Assembly: GCA_015680685.1 (NCBI GenBank)
Contig: MNCI01008127.1
Location: 247,594 to 311,593, forward strand
Source of the DNA: Gnetum montanum
Taxonomy: Eukaryota > Streptophyta > Gnetopsida > Gnetales > Gnetaceae
DNA: 64,000 nt
Direction: 5' to 3'
The notes under the pieces: model-generated
The model's input: the letters and a program-made list of their open reading frames with translations, nothing else
Told to the model about the DNA's origin: nothing
Databases searched by the model: none
Shown here: positions 11,650-23,901 of the stretch, piece by piece
Layout of the letters: each line of letters starts with the position of its first letter
Numbering within the stretch: position 1 is the first letter of the stretch
Position numbers and translations under genes: made by a program

Positions 11650-14020
11650 ACTTTTCAAACTATGCTAGGAGGTGGAGGCTCTTGAGGCATTAAACATCCT
11701 TTGCCAAGTTTTGGTGCTCATGGTGGTGGAGGTGGTTGAGGCTATCCTAATGGTATTGGTACAAGTTTGAAAGCATTTAGCAATGCTTTCATCTTATCTT
11801 CCTTACTTTATAGGTTGTATGTAGTCCACGTAGCTTCGTCAATGTGGGTTAGCACATAGATATCCCACAAGCATGACATTGTGGTAAACATCTCTTTGTC
11901 CTTGACAAATCACACTATGAATTATTTATAGTAGATATCAAATACCTTGACTAGATTTTATAACTCTCAGTAGTCAATCATCCTCTTGGCTAGGTTCTCA
12001 ACAATAGATCATTTATTAGTAAATCAACTTTTGAGAACTTCAACCTCTATGTTAGTTGTCTCTAACTATTATTTTGTCTCCTTGTGATGCTAAATTCTTC
12101 CATGCACAAGAAGTAAGAACTAGATACCTACTTCTCTAACGTGGCCTTTCGCCTCCCTAAAGTTAGCATAGCCAAGTTTGCATAATGAAGGTTAGAAAAC
12201 TCCATATACTTCATCATCTCCTTGATTTGCAATTCCTTTAGGTTGATTTTTTCCTTGTTATATGTGTTAAAGAAATCAAAGATTATCTATCATACATCAC
12301 CTCTTTGTTAGAGTTGTTGAAGAGAGTCTCACTCATCTTCATCTTCATCAATTGTATTTATTTTCCATTCTTCTATTTGAGAAGTTCAACCTAGTTTGTG
12401 TAATGGTCAAAGAGATACACTCTTAACTCTGCAACTTCAATAGCCAATTGCTAGTTCTTAGTGTTGGCTACTTGTAGTTGGACATTGGCAATGATGAGTT
12501 TTCCTTTCATATCTAGTAAATCTAAGTGGGTTACTGTGATTTCATTTAGGAGATCAAAGATCTCCAAAAGTGAGTACCCAATTCCCACCAATCTTTCCAA
12601 TACCTCTTCATGTTAGGCTACACTTAATTGACCACTTCCTACTATTGTGGATGTTTGGATATCCTTCATGGCAACAATGTTTGGTACAAATGTTGCAAGA
12701 GCATTTAGGACTTCAACTACCCTATTAACCATTGCATGTACCATTATCTCTTATTCATGGTGCAGCATCACCATGATAGTTTCCCTCTCATATTCCTTCA
12801 AGTGCACCAAAAAAGCTAAGAATTCCTAGAGATTTTACAGAATTCTTGTCTAGGGATGGATGCCATAACTTCTCAGGTGCTAGGATTCATCCTTGTAGGT
12901 GCTTGTGTTTTCTATGCTGAGAATAACATGGTAGTTTCCTCTAGCCAACTAATGGTCCTTGTAACCTCATTGATATGGCTCAATGTTTGATGGTAAACTG
13001 ATGGCTTCCCACCACCTACCAAACCTTGTTATTGCAAATATTTCTCATGGAGTTTTCAGAGCCTTTCTGCAACTACAGGGACTTTTGGTATGGTCTCTCC
13101 TATAGGTTGTGGTGGTGGTAACCTCTTTTCTTCTTGCAGCTTTGTGGCTACTTTATCTTTCATCATCTCCTACCAAAAAATGGAGTATCTTCCTTTCTCT
13201 CTCATTTTCCTGGAATCACTTTTCTATCTTAAGATAGATGAGCTATGGAAGTTTGACTGGGAATATACCACTTAGAGTAGTGCCCACATGGGTAGAGAAT
13301 ATTGTGACCTTACTTGGTCTCAGCATGGGGTTTAGGTGGTAGGTCATGATTTTGAAACATGCATGCTCTACCTTTGTGAGTGCACTATACTCCATCCCAT
13401 AGCAATGCTAGACCCATTCTTTCTTGGTCTTCAAGTCCACCTAAGTTGATATTTTTGCCAAGGTTTCACTAGTATTAGGTAAATTGACGGCCTCCACAAT
13501 GGTCTCAATAGAGTAGGAGAAGATGATGTCTTTGATTTTAATAGATGCATCTCCCCATAGGTTATTCCAAAATAGGTAGGTCTTCCTGATGTACTATTTT
13601 CCATTGGTGGAGAGAATACACCATAAAGGAGACCCCTATAGTTATTTGTAGAACTCCTTAGGCACTAATCCTAAGAAGTGTCCAAAGTTGAGCTCTTAAA
13701 GAATCGAACTCTAAACATTCTTCATTTAAATCTTTTCAATGTAGGCCTCTATTAATGTGACCTCCATTTGAAATCTTGGCCTTGGTGCCTCATTTTATCT
13801 TAATTAGTTAGTTTTAGTAGTTGGAATCTATTAAATAGATTCCACTTTAGGATCCTCTTGACGAGGTCCCATTCCATGAGTTACTTTGTCCTCTTACTCT
13901 TGGACTTGCTATTACTATTGTAAGTCCCTTCCTCCTAATGGCTACTTCTCCATTGGCTAGGAAGGTCTTCCTACTAGTGCTCCCCTCTTTGGTGTTGTCC
14001 ATGATCACAAACATAACCAT
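11650..14020 (-). pseudogene. Element B third ORF, between integrase and 3' LTR: coiled-coil, Pro-rich tail
   Basis: On the minus strand a frame begins near 14020 with a Met and can be followed, with several stops and frame changes, for about 790 codons to about 11650. The first part includes NFGHFLGLVPKEFYK and a region ending SYSIETIVEAVNLPN; its layout loosely recalls the plant transposon-associated domain found in proteins with a REFYANL-like motif. The middle is rich in Leu/Glu/Lys heptads (for example LLDMKGKLIIANVQLQVAN) and looks like a coiled coil. The tail is proline-rich (PQPPPPP, then EPPPPS). The position equals that of the env-like ORF of Athila elements. I saw no membrane span or signal peptide. 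Function is unknown. Element C lacks it. Confidence 0.5.
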
Positions 14021-14399
14021 GGATTAGTTTTTTGATGTATAACCATCACTTCCTTTTTTGACACCTTTCTTAATGAGTTAGGTTACACTTAGGTTCATTT
14101 CTAATCTTATTAGGTTTCTTATTTTATTAATATTTTATCCATTGGCTAGTAAAGTTTTTTGGTGAGGTTTAACTCAATTTGGACTAGGATTTTAATATTA
14201 TTTTAATGTTTAAACCTTGGGGAGCTAGTAAAATTCCAAAATTATTTTTTTCATAATCCAAATGTTTGTGGCCCCCATGATGAAGAGCTTACCTCTAGTA
14301 GTTAGGGGATTAATGAATGAGGTAAATCAGGCAAGTGATTGGTAAGTTATGATGCTAAGAATATCTTTGGGCTATGAAAATGGCAAAAAATCCTCTTGT

Positions 14400-15790
14400 C
14401 TTTGAAGGAGTTATATAAGTTTTAGCTTCTATCATACCAAAATACTTTATAATCTATTGTACATACTTTGTTTAGAAATAAAGGTTTCATTCCCAAGTTA
14501 TTGAATATGTAGGCCTAGAAAGTAAGATATCTCTCCTATTATGAACATCTCAAATTTTGATTTCATAGCTTCAATGAATTCTTTCTCTAAACTTAAGCTT
14601 GTTCATCAAAACATTATGTTATCAACATAGATCTAAGTAACAAAAAATCCTATATTATCATTTTCAATATAAATAATATTGTCCAATAGAGATTTCAAAT
14701 AGCCATTTATAGCTCAATATAAATTAGGCTTAGTGTACCATATTTTGGGGGCTTATTTCAGGTCATATAAAGCTTTGTGTAGCTGGTAGACATGATTTGG
14801 CTTTTTAGTGTCAATATATCCTTCTAGTTGTTCAATATACATTATCTCTTTTATTTCCTTGTTTAGAAAATTTGATTTCATATCCATTTAATATAGATTA
14901 AATCCTTGATAGTTGTAAAATTTAAAATCATTCTAACAAATTCTAGTCTTAAAAAAGAACCAAAAGTATTTTCATAGTCTAGTCCCTTAATTTGATGAAG
15001 TCTTTATCTACTAAGCATCCTATGTTTTGAATCACTTCATCATGTTCATTCAACATATTGCAAAATCCACTTGGTTCCAATAACATTAGCTCATTTTGAT
15101 CATGGAATAAGCTTTCAAGTATCATTCTTTTTAATTTTTTTCATCTCTTCATCCATGGCCTTTCTCCAATCTTCGTTCCTAAGAGCTTCTTTAACTATTA
15201 GAGGAATGAAGAAGGAAAGATAACACACTAATAAGCCATGTTTAATTATTTTATATCTACTCCTCCTTATCCTTTTTCTAAGAGATTTCGTAAGAATATT
15301 TATCATGGGTTCAAATCTTTTCATTCTTCTCCTTACACCATCAATATCTGTAGCTTCTTACTCTATTTCTACCTCATTAGTTGAGACTAGATACTCATTT
15401 TCAATCTCATAAACTTGTTGAGATGCTAAAATACCATCATCATTTTCTTCTTCATATGCATTAATACATTTTTCATCAACTTCATTTTATAGCTAGAACT
15501 TTCCATACTCATTTTAAGTCATTTCTGGATCCATTATCAATTTGTTGGAGAAGCATCAGAGGGAAGAAGATATAATCTTTAGAGATCCATTAGGAAGTAT
15601 TGGAGAAGAATTTAACGCTATATATGTTACGTTTTTACCTCGATTACTACTTTTGGTATTGAACTAAGAAAATAATTAAATATTAATATAAAAGAAAGAA
15701 ATTTATCATTTTTTAGTACTAAAGATCCCTTTACTTCCTAAAAAAATAATATGTTCTTCTTGTATTAGAGATAATGATTCTATTGGCTTT
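14400..15790 (-). mobile_element. Ty1/copia fragment (RT region) inserted in element B
   Basis: The minus strand gives the start of a copia reverse transcriptase, EALRNEDWRKAMDEEMKKI, at 15115-15324. Continuing leftward come degenerate but ordered motifs: an MYIEQLEGYID-like stretch, HVYQLHKALYDLK, a YVDN box in place of YVDD, and EFIEAMKSKFEM followed by SYFLGL. These match the copia RT order. Upstream, an acidic linker (EEENDDGILASQQVYEIENE) fits the region between copia integrase and RT. No LTR, RNase H or TSD was found, so the outer limits are approximate. Its place within B shows it arrived after B, or that B was rearranged around it. Confidence 0.75.
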
Positions 15791-16049
15791 TATAAACTAC
15801 CCCCGTAATTTTGTTAATGGGCTTAGCTAACCATTGTAATAGAATAAACTTTTAATTCTTTCATATAATAGCTCTCTACATCTAACATTTTCTATATTCC
15901 AAAGCCTTCTTTCATGATGCTTTTTGATGTGATCAACTTTAATTGCAAATGATCTTTTTGTCTTATGACTAATTACCTTTATTTTTTATAGCCCTAAATA
16001 AATAGCTTAGGCTATAGATTATAATACTTAGTTCTTTTCTTCTTTAAAG

Positions 16050-18090
16050 ATTATAAAGCCCCATTTTCTTTGATGATGTGACACAACTCTCTATTTTGCT
16101 GTAGCTCAATAGAACCAAAATATGGTTTTAAATTGTTGTAGCTTTGACAGAGCTATTAGAGCTAACTTAAATCCTTTAAGACAAGCTTTCCTTTTACTAA
16201 GGCACATCAACCCAATAAGCTTTAGTCCATTTTGTGTAGTGGTTAACTGCTACAATGATGTACAACTTTTCATTAGACATGGGGTTTATGAACCCCATGA
16301 AATTAATGCCCCATAGATTAAAAGGCTTAAGTGCTTGAACTCACTGTTATGGTCCTTCCATCCATATAGTCATCTCTTCTTCTTATTGGAAACATTCACA
16401 CAAACGAGAGAATTGATAAGCATCTATGAAGATGGTTGGCTAGTAATATCCTACCATGAATATTTTAATGGAAATTATCCTTCCAACATAATTTCCCTTG
16501 TAAAAATCCTCATTAGCATCTTGGAGAGTTCAAAGTGGATCACTGTTTGGCATGCACCATCATACTAGGACATTGACGCAAATCTTGTAATGATTTCCTT
16601 TGATATCCATATAGTGTTTTTCCTAGAGAAGAAACTATTATTTCTTTCTTGTATCCCATTCTTGTGACAACTCCTGATTGAGTAGATAGGAGAGGATTTA
16701 GTCATACCAATTGAAATCTTTGGAATTTTAAACTGTAATAGCTCTAGAAAAAATAAGTTCATCTCGGAATTGGCTAGAAAAGATCCTTCACCCTCTTTGT
16801 TGTTTGATCATAATAGAGACAAGTGGTCAATGACCAGATTCTTGGTTTTCATTTTGTCCACCATAGTTAGAAAAACCTCCTGAAGGATCACTTGCCACTG
16901 TATGATATGACAACTCACCATTGGTTTGTTCACAAGGAGCTAGATAGTATTGTGATATGTGTGCATAAAAACTTGATATCCAAGCATAGAGTGCCTGAAT
17001 TTTTCTAAGGCATACACCATTACCATTACCTCTTTTTCTATATTGGTGTACTTCAATTGTGCTGCCACAATGATTTGGCTTGTACAATGGATTTAGTAAG
17101 GACATTTTTGATCATCCAATTATGTAAGCATGACTTCCAAAGCATAATTGGATGCATCATTCTTAATGTGAAATGGCCTAAACTAGTCAAGTGCACATAG
17201 AATTGGAGTTTCTGCAAGCTTTTGTTTTAACTATTGAAATGCATTCTTACCTTTCCTAGTCCAAGAGAAAGGTCCATCCTTCTTTGTTAACTTCACCAAT
17301 GATTTAGTGATTTTTGAGAATTTCTTGATGAAGCATCTCTAATACATAGTATGGCTAGAAAATGACCTTACATCTTTCAATACTTTTGATTGCTTGGTGA
17401 TTCCTTCAATGACCTATACTTTTTCTAGGTCCAATTTGATCCCTTTTCTTGAAATTTTTTGCCCTAGCACAATGTCCTTTTAGATCATTAAATGACTTTT
17501 TTTAAAATTAAGCTTCAAGTTAGTCTATATGAAACATTGAAGCACCTGCTCAAGCAAGTCCATTGCTTGCTCAAATGTAGCTCCATAGGTAGAGAATTCA
17601 TGCATGAAGACTTTTACCCCACTACTAATTTTTTTTGGAAGATGCTAAGGACCAACCATTGGAATGTAGCATGGGCATTATATAGGTGAAATGACATTTT
17701 TCTATATGCAAAAGTCCCCCATTAACTTGTGAATGGAATTTTAGCCTAGTTCTTTGGTGCTATCTAGATTTAGTTATACCCACTATAACCATCCATAAAC
17801 TATAGTAGCAATGCCTTGTTATGGTATCCAACACTTGGTCAACAAATGACAATAGAAAGTGATCCTTGTAGGTTTTCATGTTCAAGTTATCCTTCTAGGT
17901 TTCCATGTTCAATAGTTGAAAGTCTATACAAACTCTTAGTTTTCCTTTTTTCTTTAGAACAATAATGAGTAGGCTAACCCATTTTCTATCTACAATTGGA
18001 TAGATGAACCCTAGTTTAAGGAGTTGTTCCATGTCCTCCTTGATAACTTGGTTATGTTTGGGCTTCAATCATCATTGTGGCTACCTATTT
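16050..18090 (-). pseudogene. Element B RT, RNase H and N-terminal integrase
   Basis: Reading right to left: RT starts near 18090 (KEDMEQLLKLGFIYPIVD, then KLRVCIDFQLLN), passes GYSGYN and a NAHATFQ-like stretch at about 17700, and has FMHEFSTYG where active copies have a YMDDFSVYG-type box, so the catalytic aspartates are lost. RNase H follows at about 17340-16830 (FHIKNDASNYALEVMLTQ, then EKEVMVMVYALEKFRHSMLGY). Integrase begins near 16800. The stretch INFMGFI then VAVNHYTKWTKA at about 16300-16200 covers the first catalytic region, with Asn at the Asp position. The rest of the integrase core is missing where the copia fragment begins. Frames shift several times. Confidence 0.75.
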
Positions 18091-18559
18091 GGCTTGATGA
18101 AGGGGTCTGTATAGATATGATGCTACCATATCCATGGATATATTCCTATAAGCTCATGATATGACCAAGTAAAGATTGTTGGTCATTTTCTTACCACCTT
18201 CAACATTTTCTATTTTTGTTCTGGAGCAAGTGTGGCATTGACGATTACCAACTTGCCATTGTTAAAAAAAGGCATATTCCATGATTTTTGGTAAATCCTT
18301 TAGTTTGAGGGGCTCTTTCTTGAAGTTATCAAGGATCTTTAACTCTTGCCAATATATTTTTCTTTGCACATTGGAGAGTTGACAATGGAGTTGCTCCATT
18401 TTATTCATCCTTTCAATAAATATGGTGGTAAGGCTCTCAGATTATTCCATGCACATAGTGGATTTGGCTTAAGCTTCTATTACTAGCCATTGGGTATCTT
18501 CTCATTTTATGGTTACTGCATATAGGTACCCTTGAATCACTATTTTTTCAACATACGAA

Positions 18560-19020
18560 TTTCATGCTTGAGTGGATGTATCTTTGATTGTCCATAGTTT
18601 CTTCATGCAATGACACCCTATGTCACTATATGTGATGAATGGGACTCTCTTCTCAACTTAACTAAATTCATTTTAACTGAAAATTCCAAGGAAAGATCTT
18701 AGATCCCCATTCTTGCATCGATCATACTTAGCCATGCCCTTTCCATAATGATAGGAAAGTTCCCTTGCAATTTTTCACATGAATCATAAAACAAGATAAG
18801 ACCACCTAAAAATGATGGTCATCATGTCCTCCACTAGCCCTAGAGGGATAGTGATGGACTAATCTACTAGGTCCAATCTAATTTTTCTCTTTCTCAAAAA
18901 AGGAAAGTTCCAAGCCTTGCACATTTCATTGAAAATCAAGTTGACTCCAAAACATATATCTAAGAGAGAGCCTTGAATGGTTTATTTTATATAATTTGTA
19001 AGTAAATAAGGGGAATTCTA
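18560..19020 (-). pseudogene. Element B aspartic protease
   Basis: The minus strand shows PLIYLQII, a degraded active-site region, then LVDQSITIPLGLVED-like residues at the same spacing as in element C. The D-S-G triad seen in C is not readable here. This protease would cleave the Gag-Pol polyprotein. Confidence 0.55.
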
Positions 19021-19329
19021 GGATCAAATCATTTCCTAAAAAGATGGCTAGCCTTTATGCAATCTACAATAGTATGGGTCAATATTACATTGTAAATCTA
19101 GGAAGATGTTTGATTTGAATGAAGCTTAGTAGTATTTTTATAGGTAGAGACAACAAGGATAGTAGCCATGAGTTTTTACAAGGGCTTCAAGGGGCTACTA
19201 GTGTTGAAGAATAACCTCTTAGGAGGCTTTGATTTAGGACTATCCTAATGGATATTTGGCTATAGATACACCATTCTTATGATATTTTATTATTGTGGAT
19301 ATGTGGGGATTTCACCCTACATGGATGGA

Positions 19330-21520
19330 GAAAGTGGAAAAGCTATAGTTGGTTATGGTGTAGGAGTTGATGGGTGTTAAGGAGGATGAAAGGGAAAAGG
19401 ATACTCCCCTTTTGGGGAAGGTGCTCTCAAGTATTGTGGAGGATAGTTGTGGTAAGGAAAGGAGGCATGGCTATAACAATCATGCAGGGATATAGGCTAC
19501 TAAACATAATATTCATAAGGATCAAGTTGCTGGTAAGGATATTGCTACCATGATGGTGGAATCCCCAACAACTATGGGTGTTGTTACTATTGGTATTGCT
19601 CCTAAGGTTATAGTGGCACTCCACTTGGATAATACATTTGATGGTGGAATTGTTTCCTATCGTTGCCTTGTAGATAAAGCAATTTCTTGGGTGCTTGTTA
19701 CTTTTCTAATTTAGGACTTAATATGCATACTCCAAATTCCTACAGATGTGATACCACTAGGCAGCACCTCTTAAGATGTTTGTACTAGCAAATTTCACAT
19801 TCTTCATCATCTATTTTGAAATCTGCAACCTTCTTAACTACTACAACATTTCCCTTATGCCTATAATATCCCTATTCTACATATTTTCTATTCCTTCTTT
19901 CTTGACCACAATTCTCTTGCTCTCTTCATTCCTTTGTGATTTTCAAAACTATTTGGAACTTGTCATTTAAGGAATCCCACATCTCATCTATCTAAGGAAT
20001 TCCTTTGTGATTTTTGTATTGGCAAGGTTTTCTTTTACACCAATTCATCATGTTGTGCCTCCTCTTCAATTTCACAAAAACACAGCTCCCTTTTATCCAT
20101 GGAGAAGTCCCTATTATACTCTTCTATACTTTCATGATTTTTGAGCTCTCCTTCTTCTTTAGCCATTGAATCTATCAACCTTTAGATTTGATGGATTCAT
20201 AGCTCAGAAAGTCTCCCTTGGGCATAGACCTCTAAGGTTTTTTTTTCATTATTAAGCCTATCTATAATATGATGGAGCTAATCCCTTTGAGAGTATCCAT
20301 CTCATGGACATTGGTGTCGAAGAGAATAGTACCTATTGAGGGTTGCATTCAAGGACTCATGATTGTCTTGTTTCCATCCTTGGATCTTTCTCCATAAGTT
20401 GGACAATCTAGAGTACATTTGGTATTTGTTATTAAAGAGTTCCAACATATAACTTTATTAGTGGATGAATTCTAATTCTAAGGATTGATACTAGCTTCCT
20501 TGATGAATATCCTTAGGAATAACTTTAGCTTTTTCCATTCATTATCTATGTTTTGTAAGGCACAAGCATCATGAAAGGCTTGAAGATGATTATGTGAATC
20601 TAAATTGTATCCCCCTTCCAGCCTAAAGATATTGTTCATATCCAACCTCTTGATTTGACTATCTTTCAAGTACCTTATAGGTATCTACACTAGCTATAAA
20701 ATATTTAACATGTTTTAGGTAGCTAACAAAGGCTCATCATAGTCATAATGATCTTGGTAGTCTCTGTCATGGCCATGATGACTATGATGAGTTATGTTAT
20801 GCCTCTTGTCTTGATGATGTTCCTCTCCTTGTTGTTGTCCTTGCCCATGTTCTTAATCATCCAAGTGGGGTCTACTTTTATCCCTATCACATTGTTCATT
20901 TTCATCTCAATCTCATCTATCTCTTCCTCTATCTCAACTTCTCTTCTGCCTATCAAAGTTTGAGGATGAAGATGAAGAGGATGATGAGGGTGAAAAATAA
21001 GGAGAACCAGAAAAATGATATTTGCTATTTTTTCTTCTTTCAATCATACCTCGATCAACTTTCCTTTCTTTATCTCTGTGCTTGTCATTATTTTTGTGTT
21101 TGAATAAGTGCATAAAATTGTTATCTTTTGATGCTCCCTAGTATTGAGAACCAATCTTTCCCTCACCTAGGTTTTTCACAATTAACTCCAACCTTTGGTT
21201 AAGGGTATTGTCATCATAAAAAGAAGGAGAGTCTATATATTGGGATTGGTTAGAGGCCTCATATCATGCCTCCATCTGTCAATCTTTCTTATGCTAGGCT
21301 TCAATAGGATGATAATCTCAATAAGTATGGTTCTGGACCTCATACTCTACATTGAGTGTAGTGATGCATAGTTTGATGAGATTTCTCATTAGCATGGTAG
21401 AAATTGATTGATCAAGAGGCAACACAGTGTTGCCTTCTATATCCCTCCAATGTAGTTGCTCATCTTGATGCAAGATGAAAGTAAAATCCAAATTGTAAGG
21501 ATTCAGATCAGTGTAGACAT
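19330..21520 (-). pseudogene. Element B gag
   Basis: It starts after the PBS with a GNTVLPLDQSI stretch and continues through a Ser-rich and a charged His/Asp/Arg section at about 20750-21050. The conserved capsid block lies at 20478-20669 (KDSQIKRLDMNNIFRLEGGY, then HNHLQAFHDACALQNID). Further on, a CEIC...CC motif corresponds to the Cys-rich motif of C at 34633. A Pro/Tyr/Gln-rich tail leads to the protease. Several frame breaks are present. A plus-strand frame at 20748-20963 is a shadow of this gene. Confidence 0.7.
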
Positions 21521-21737
21521 CATGAAGTTATTGGGATATTTTTTTGACCTCTTGTCACTAATTGGATCTACCTATAAATGATGAAGATCCATCCTTGTGA
21601 GAAGAAACCATGTTAGATTTTGCTAAAAAAAATGTGCTTGTTCTTATTTTCTTAATGACTTATTGTTGATTGGTCCTTAAAATGTCTTTGTATAATGTCA
21701 TGGAATTTTTCTACTTAGTGCACTTAGTTAAACTAAA

Positions 21738-21755
21738 TCCTTGACAACGGTGCCA
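21738..21755 (-). promoter_or_regulatory. Primer-binding site of element B (tRNA-Asp type)
   Basis: The minus strand reads TGGCACCGTTGTCAAGGA, one base from the 5' LTR. It matches the plant tRNA-Asp-type PBS TGGCGCCGTTGCCGGGGA at 14 of 18 positions, and all differences are transitions. Confidence 0.75.
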
Positions 21756-21756
21756 A

Positions 21757-22690
21757 TGATGAGCAGCAAGTATATCTAGTTGAATTCCTTGGACTTAGTT
21801 CCTAAGTTTGCCTATAGTCAAAAATTGTGAGGGAAAGGGTCATATGATCATTGTCTTCCTAACTGGTACTTGATTGTGCCTTACATAGGACTAAGGATGA
21901 GTTAACACATATGATATTTTATTTATTTATTTTTTATATATTTTTATCTTAATTCCTATGTGGAAAGATGAATAGTTGATTATCAACTATTTTAACTACC
22001 TAAATATTCCAAAGGCTAACTATCCTAGCATAAGGAACCATTCCTATCTTCTGTACATATCTTGAACTAGTAGTAACACTATTGGGTTATAGAGTAGTGA
22101 TTACTGGGGATACCAAATGACCACTGGTAGGATTACCAAACATTGCACATTATGATCAAGGTGGTCATAGTTATGTTTTCATGTTTAAATGCATTAATTT
22201 CATAAGGTAAAAAACATAAAGTGCTTAGAAGATAAATTGCAAATAAGAAAGAATAAACTATCTAAGTGCCACAATGAATGTCAAAAATCTTATCTTTATT
22301 ATCATTCTGATGAGACGCGGTTTTCACTAGGCCGCGATATCGCGGCCGNATTGATATGAATGTGATGAGTGGCGAGGTACCCCTACACTCTACCATACGA
22401 ATACGANGTACATGATGCTTGAACAAAGATCCATACAATCTCTTAATTTACATTGCGGGCACTCAATGGAAATTATTCCCTAACTCTAGAAATAACAAAC
22501 TACAAAATTTTTGCTACAGTATGGACTTAATGTCTCATACATGTAGTTGGTAATCACATTTCTTTATGTTTGACTACATCATCATCAATGCATTTGGGTC
22601 AACGAATGTGACCATGTGTCAATGAGGAAACGTCATGAGTGTTGCATCAATGCATGCTCATTGATACAACCTATTGACTAGACTTCACCA
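21757..22690 (-). repeat. 5' LTR of element B
   Basis: The left edge TGATGAGCAGC sits next to the PBS, and the right edge TTCACCA sits next to the CCTTC TSD. Compared with the 3' LTR it lacks about 60 bp near the left edge and contains the foreign N-bounded block at 22308-22407. The remainder aligns throughout. Confidence 0.8.
22308..22407. other. N-bounded chimeric block inside the 5' LTR of B (likely assembly artefact)
   Basis: The block replaces what should be continuous LTR sequence. It starts TGATGAGACGCGG, the start of a C-type LTR, and includes the perfect palindrome GGCCGCGATATCGCGGCC at 22330-22347. After an N at 22349 it gives the reverse complement of a C-type LTR end (TGATGAGTGGCGAGGTACCC from 22363) and stops at an N at 22407. 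Two LTR ends pointing this way, each bordered by an N, look like collapsed read ends from a nested young copy. Confidence 0.75.
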
Positions 22691-22695
22691 CCTTC
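22691..22695. repeat. Target-site duplication of element B, right copy
   Basis: CCTTC, identical to 10558-10562. Confidence 0.85.
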
Positions 22696-23729
22696 TTTCA
22701 ATGATGTTGATGTAACTAAGAAACCTAATTTTGGTATTCTTGATGATGTATATGGATCATTGGTTGCTAATCTTTCATCACAATATGTGTTCATTCAAAA
22801 TCTAGGTTACCTACCTCGTAATCAAAATTTTCTTCTATAGTTAAATGATGTGATGAATAAAACATGACATTTATGTTCTTATTTTCTACTTGTTAAGTTA
22901 ATCAATGCTTTGAAGATGCAACATACCCTAGATATTGATTCTTTTATACATAAGCATACATGATTGATCATTTGTAAATGGTATCTAACTTTTGATGTCC
23001 AACCTAAAGAATATGCTAAAGTTATATGTTTTGTTGAGTTATATAATATTTCAAGTAGGAAATTGTTAGTCTTCTTAGTCCCATTAAACATAGGAGTTTA
23101 TTTATACAACTTTTAGTATATGTGATGTTTTTTTTTGTTAAAATCAACTTTCTCAATCATAAAAAGGAATTGGTATTACAAAAAGGAGGAAAGACATATA
23201 TTTAGTTAATTATATATTATATACTTCCTAATTCTTGTAGCTTTTTCCATCAGAAAGAATATTTATTTAATTCCTATCCTTTTTTACTTAAGAAAAAAAT
23301 TTTGAAGAAAAAAAATATATTGAAGTTAATGATAGAAAAAAATTGTATGAAGTTAAAAATATGAAAAATTAAGTTAATGTCAATGATAAGAATCATCAAA
23401 TAAAAATAACGAATTGAGAGAAACCAAATGCTTTTATGTATAATTTTACTACTACTATAGAAAGTGCTAAGTAAGATAGATAGCTTGCAAGGTAAATTTT
23501 TCCTTGTCCAATAATGATATTATTAATTCCAAGATTAAAACTAGTATCAAAGAATGAGGTATAGAAAAATGTATTCTATCCATTTGAAGTTCCTTGCCAA
23601 AAATGAAGACAAAAAAATAATTCTCTATCTCTTCAAATTTCCTACACTAATAATGAGAGCAAAAAGAAAATAGTTTTCCATACCACAAGGGAAAAACCTA
23701 CAAAACAAGTAAAAGTAAAGTGAAAACCA
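22696..23729. other. AT-rich flank between element B and the LINE
   Basis: A minus-strand frame at 22879-23091 has no recognisable domain. From 23120 to 23640 the DNA is very A/T-rich, with A-runs. No gene is seen. Confidence 0.45.
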
Positions 23730-23739
23730 ATAAAACAGT
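23730..23739. repeat. LINE target-site duplication, left copy
   Basis: ATAAAACAGT lies just outside the poly(A) end of the LINE and is repeated at 26414-26423. With two mismatches the match extends to about 14 bases. Confidence 0.75.
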
Positions 23740-23801
23740 AACTCTTTTTTTCGGAAAAGATCGAGAGAGAATTTATATTCCAAAAACATGAGCTATACAG
23801 C

Positions 23802-23901
23802 TGTACAATGCAAGCTAGGGTTGCTGGTCTCACTCCCGACAAGGGAATAATTGTACAGTGAAAGCTAGGGTTGCTGGCCTCACTCCCGACAAGGGAATCA
23901 T
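23802..23901 (-). repeat. Two 50-bp tandem copies in the LINE 3' UTR
   Basis: Units at 23802-23851 and 23852-23901 share AAGCTAGGGTTGCTGG and CTCACTCCCGACAAGGGAAT with few differences. They lie next to the poly(A) end, where 3' UTR repeats are common in plant LINEs. Confidence 0.85.

Larger units (their letters stand above)
10563..22690 (-). mobile_element. Element B: complete 12.1-kb Athila-like Ty3/gypsy retrotransposon, decayed
   Basis: Both LTRs, a tRNA-Asp-type PBS, a purine tract and a perfect CCTTC TSD delimit the element. Order on the minus strand is 5' LTR, PBS, gag, protease, RT, RNase H, partial integrase, an extra ORF, purine tract, 3' LTR. RT features such as GYSGYN, the position of FSTYG after the catalytic box, and an LGQKISRKGIKLD-like stretch fit the Athila branch of the plant OTA clade. 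Athila-like elements often carry a third ORF after integrase, and so does this one. A Ty1/copia fragment sits between integrase and that ORF. Stops and shifts in all genes show that it is dead. Confidence 0.85.

Noticed and set aside
20748-20963. Hydrophobic 71-codon plus-strand frame
   Set aside because: Exact shadow of the charged gag region of element B on the other strand.
22330-22347. Palindrome GGCCGCGATATCGCGGCC as a cloning or adapter sequence
   Set aside because: It matches the U3 palindromes of C-type LTRs in this window, so an LTR origin explains it.
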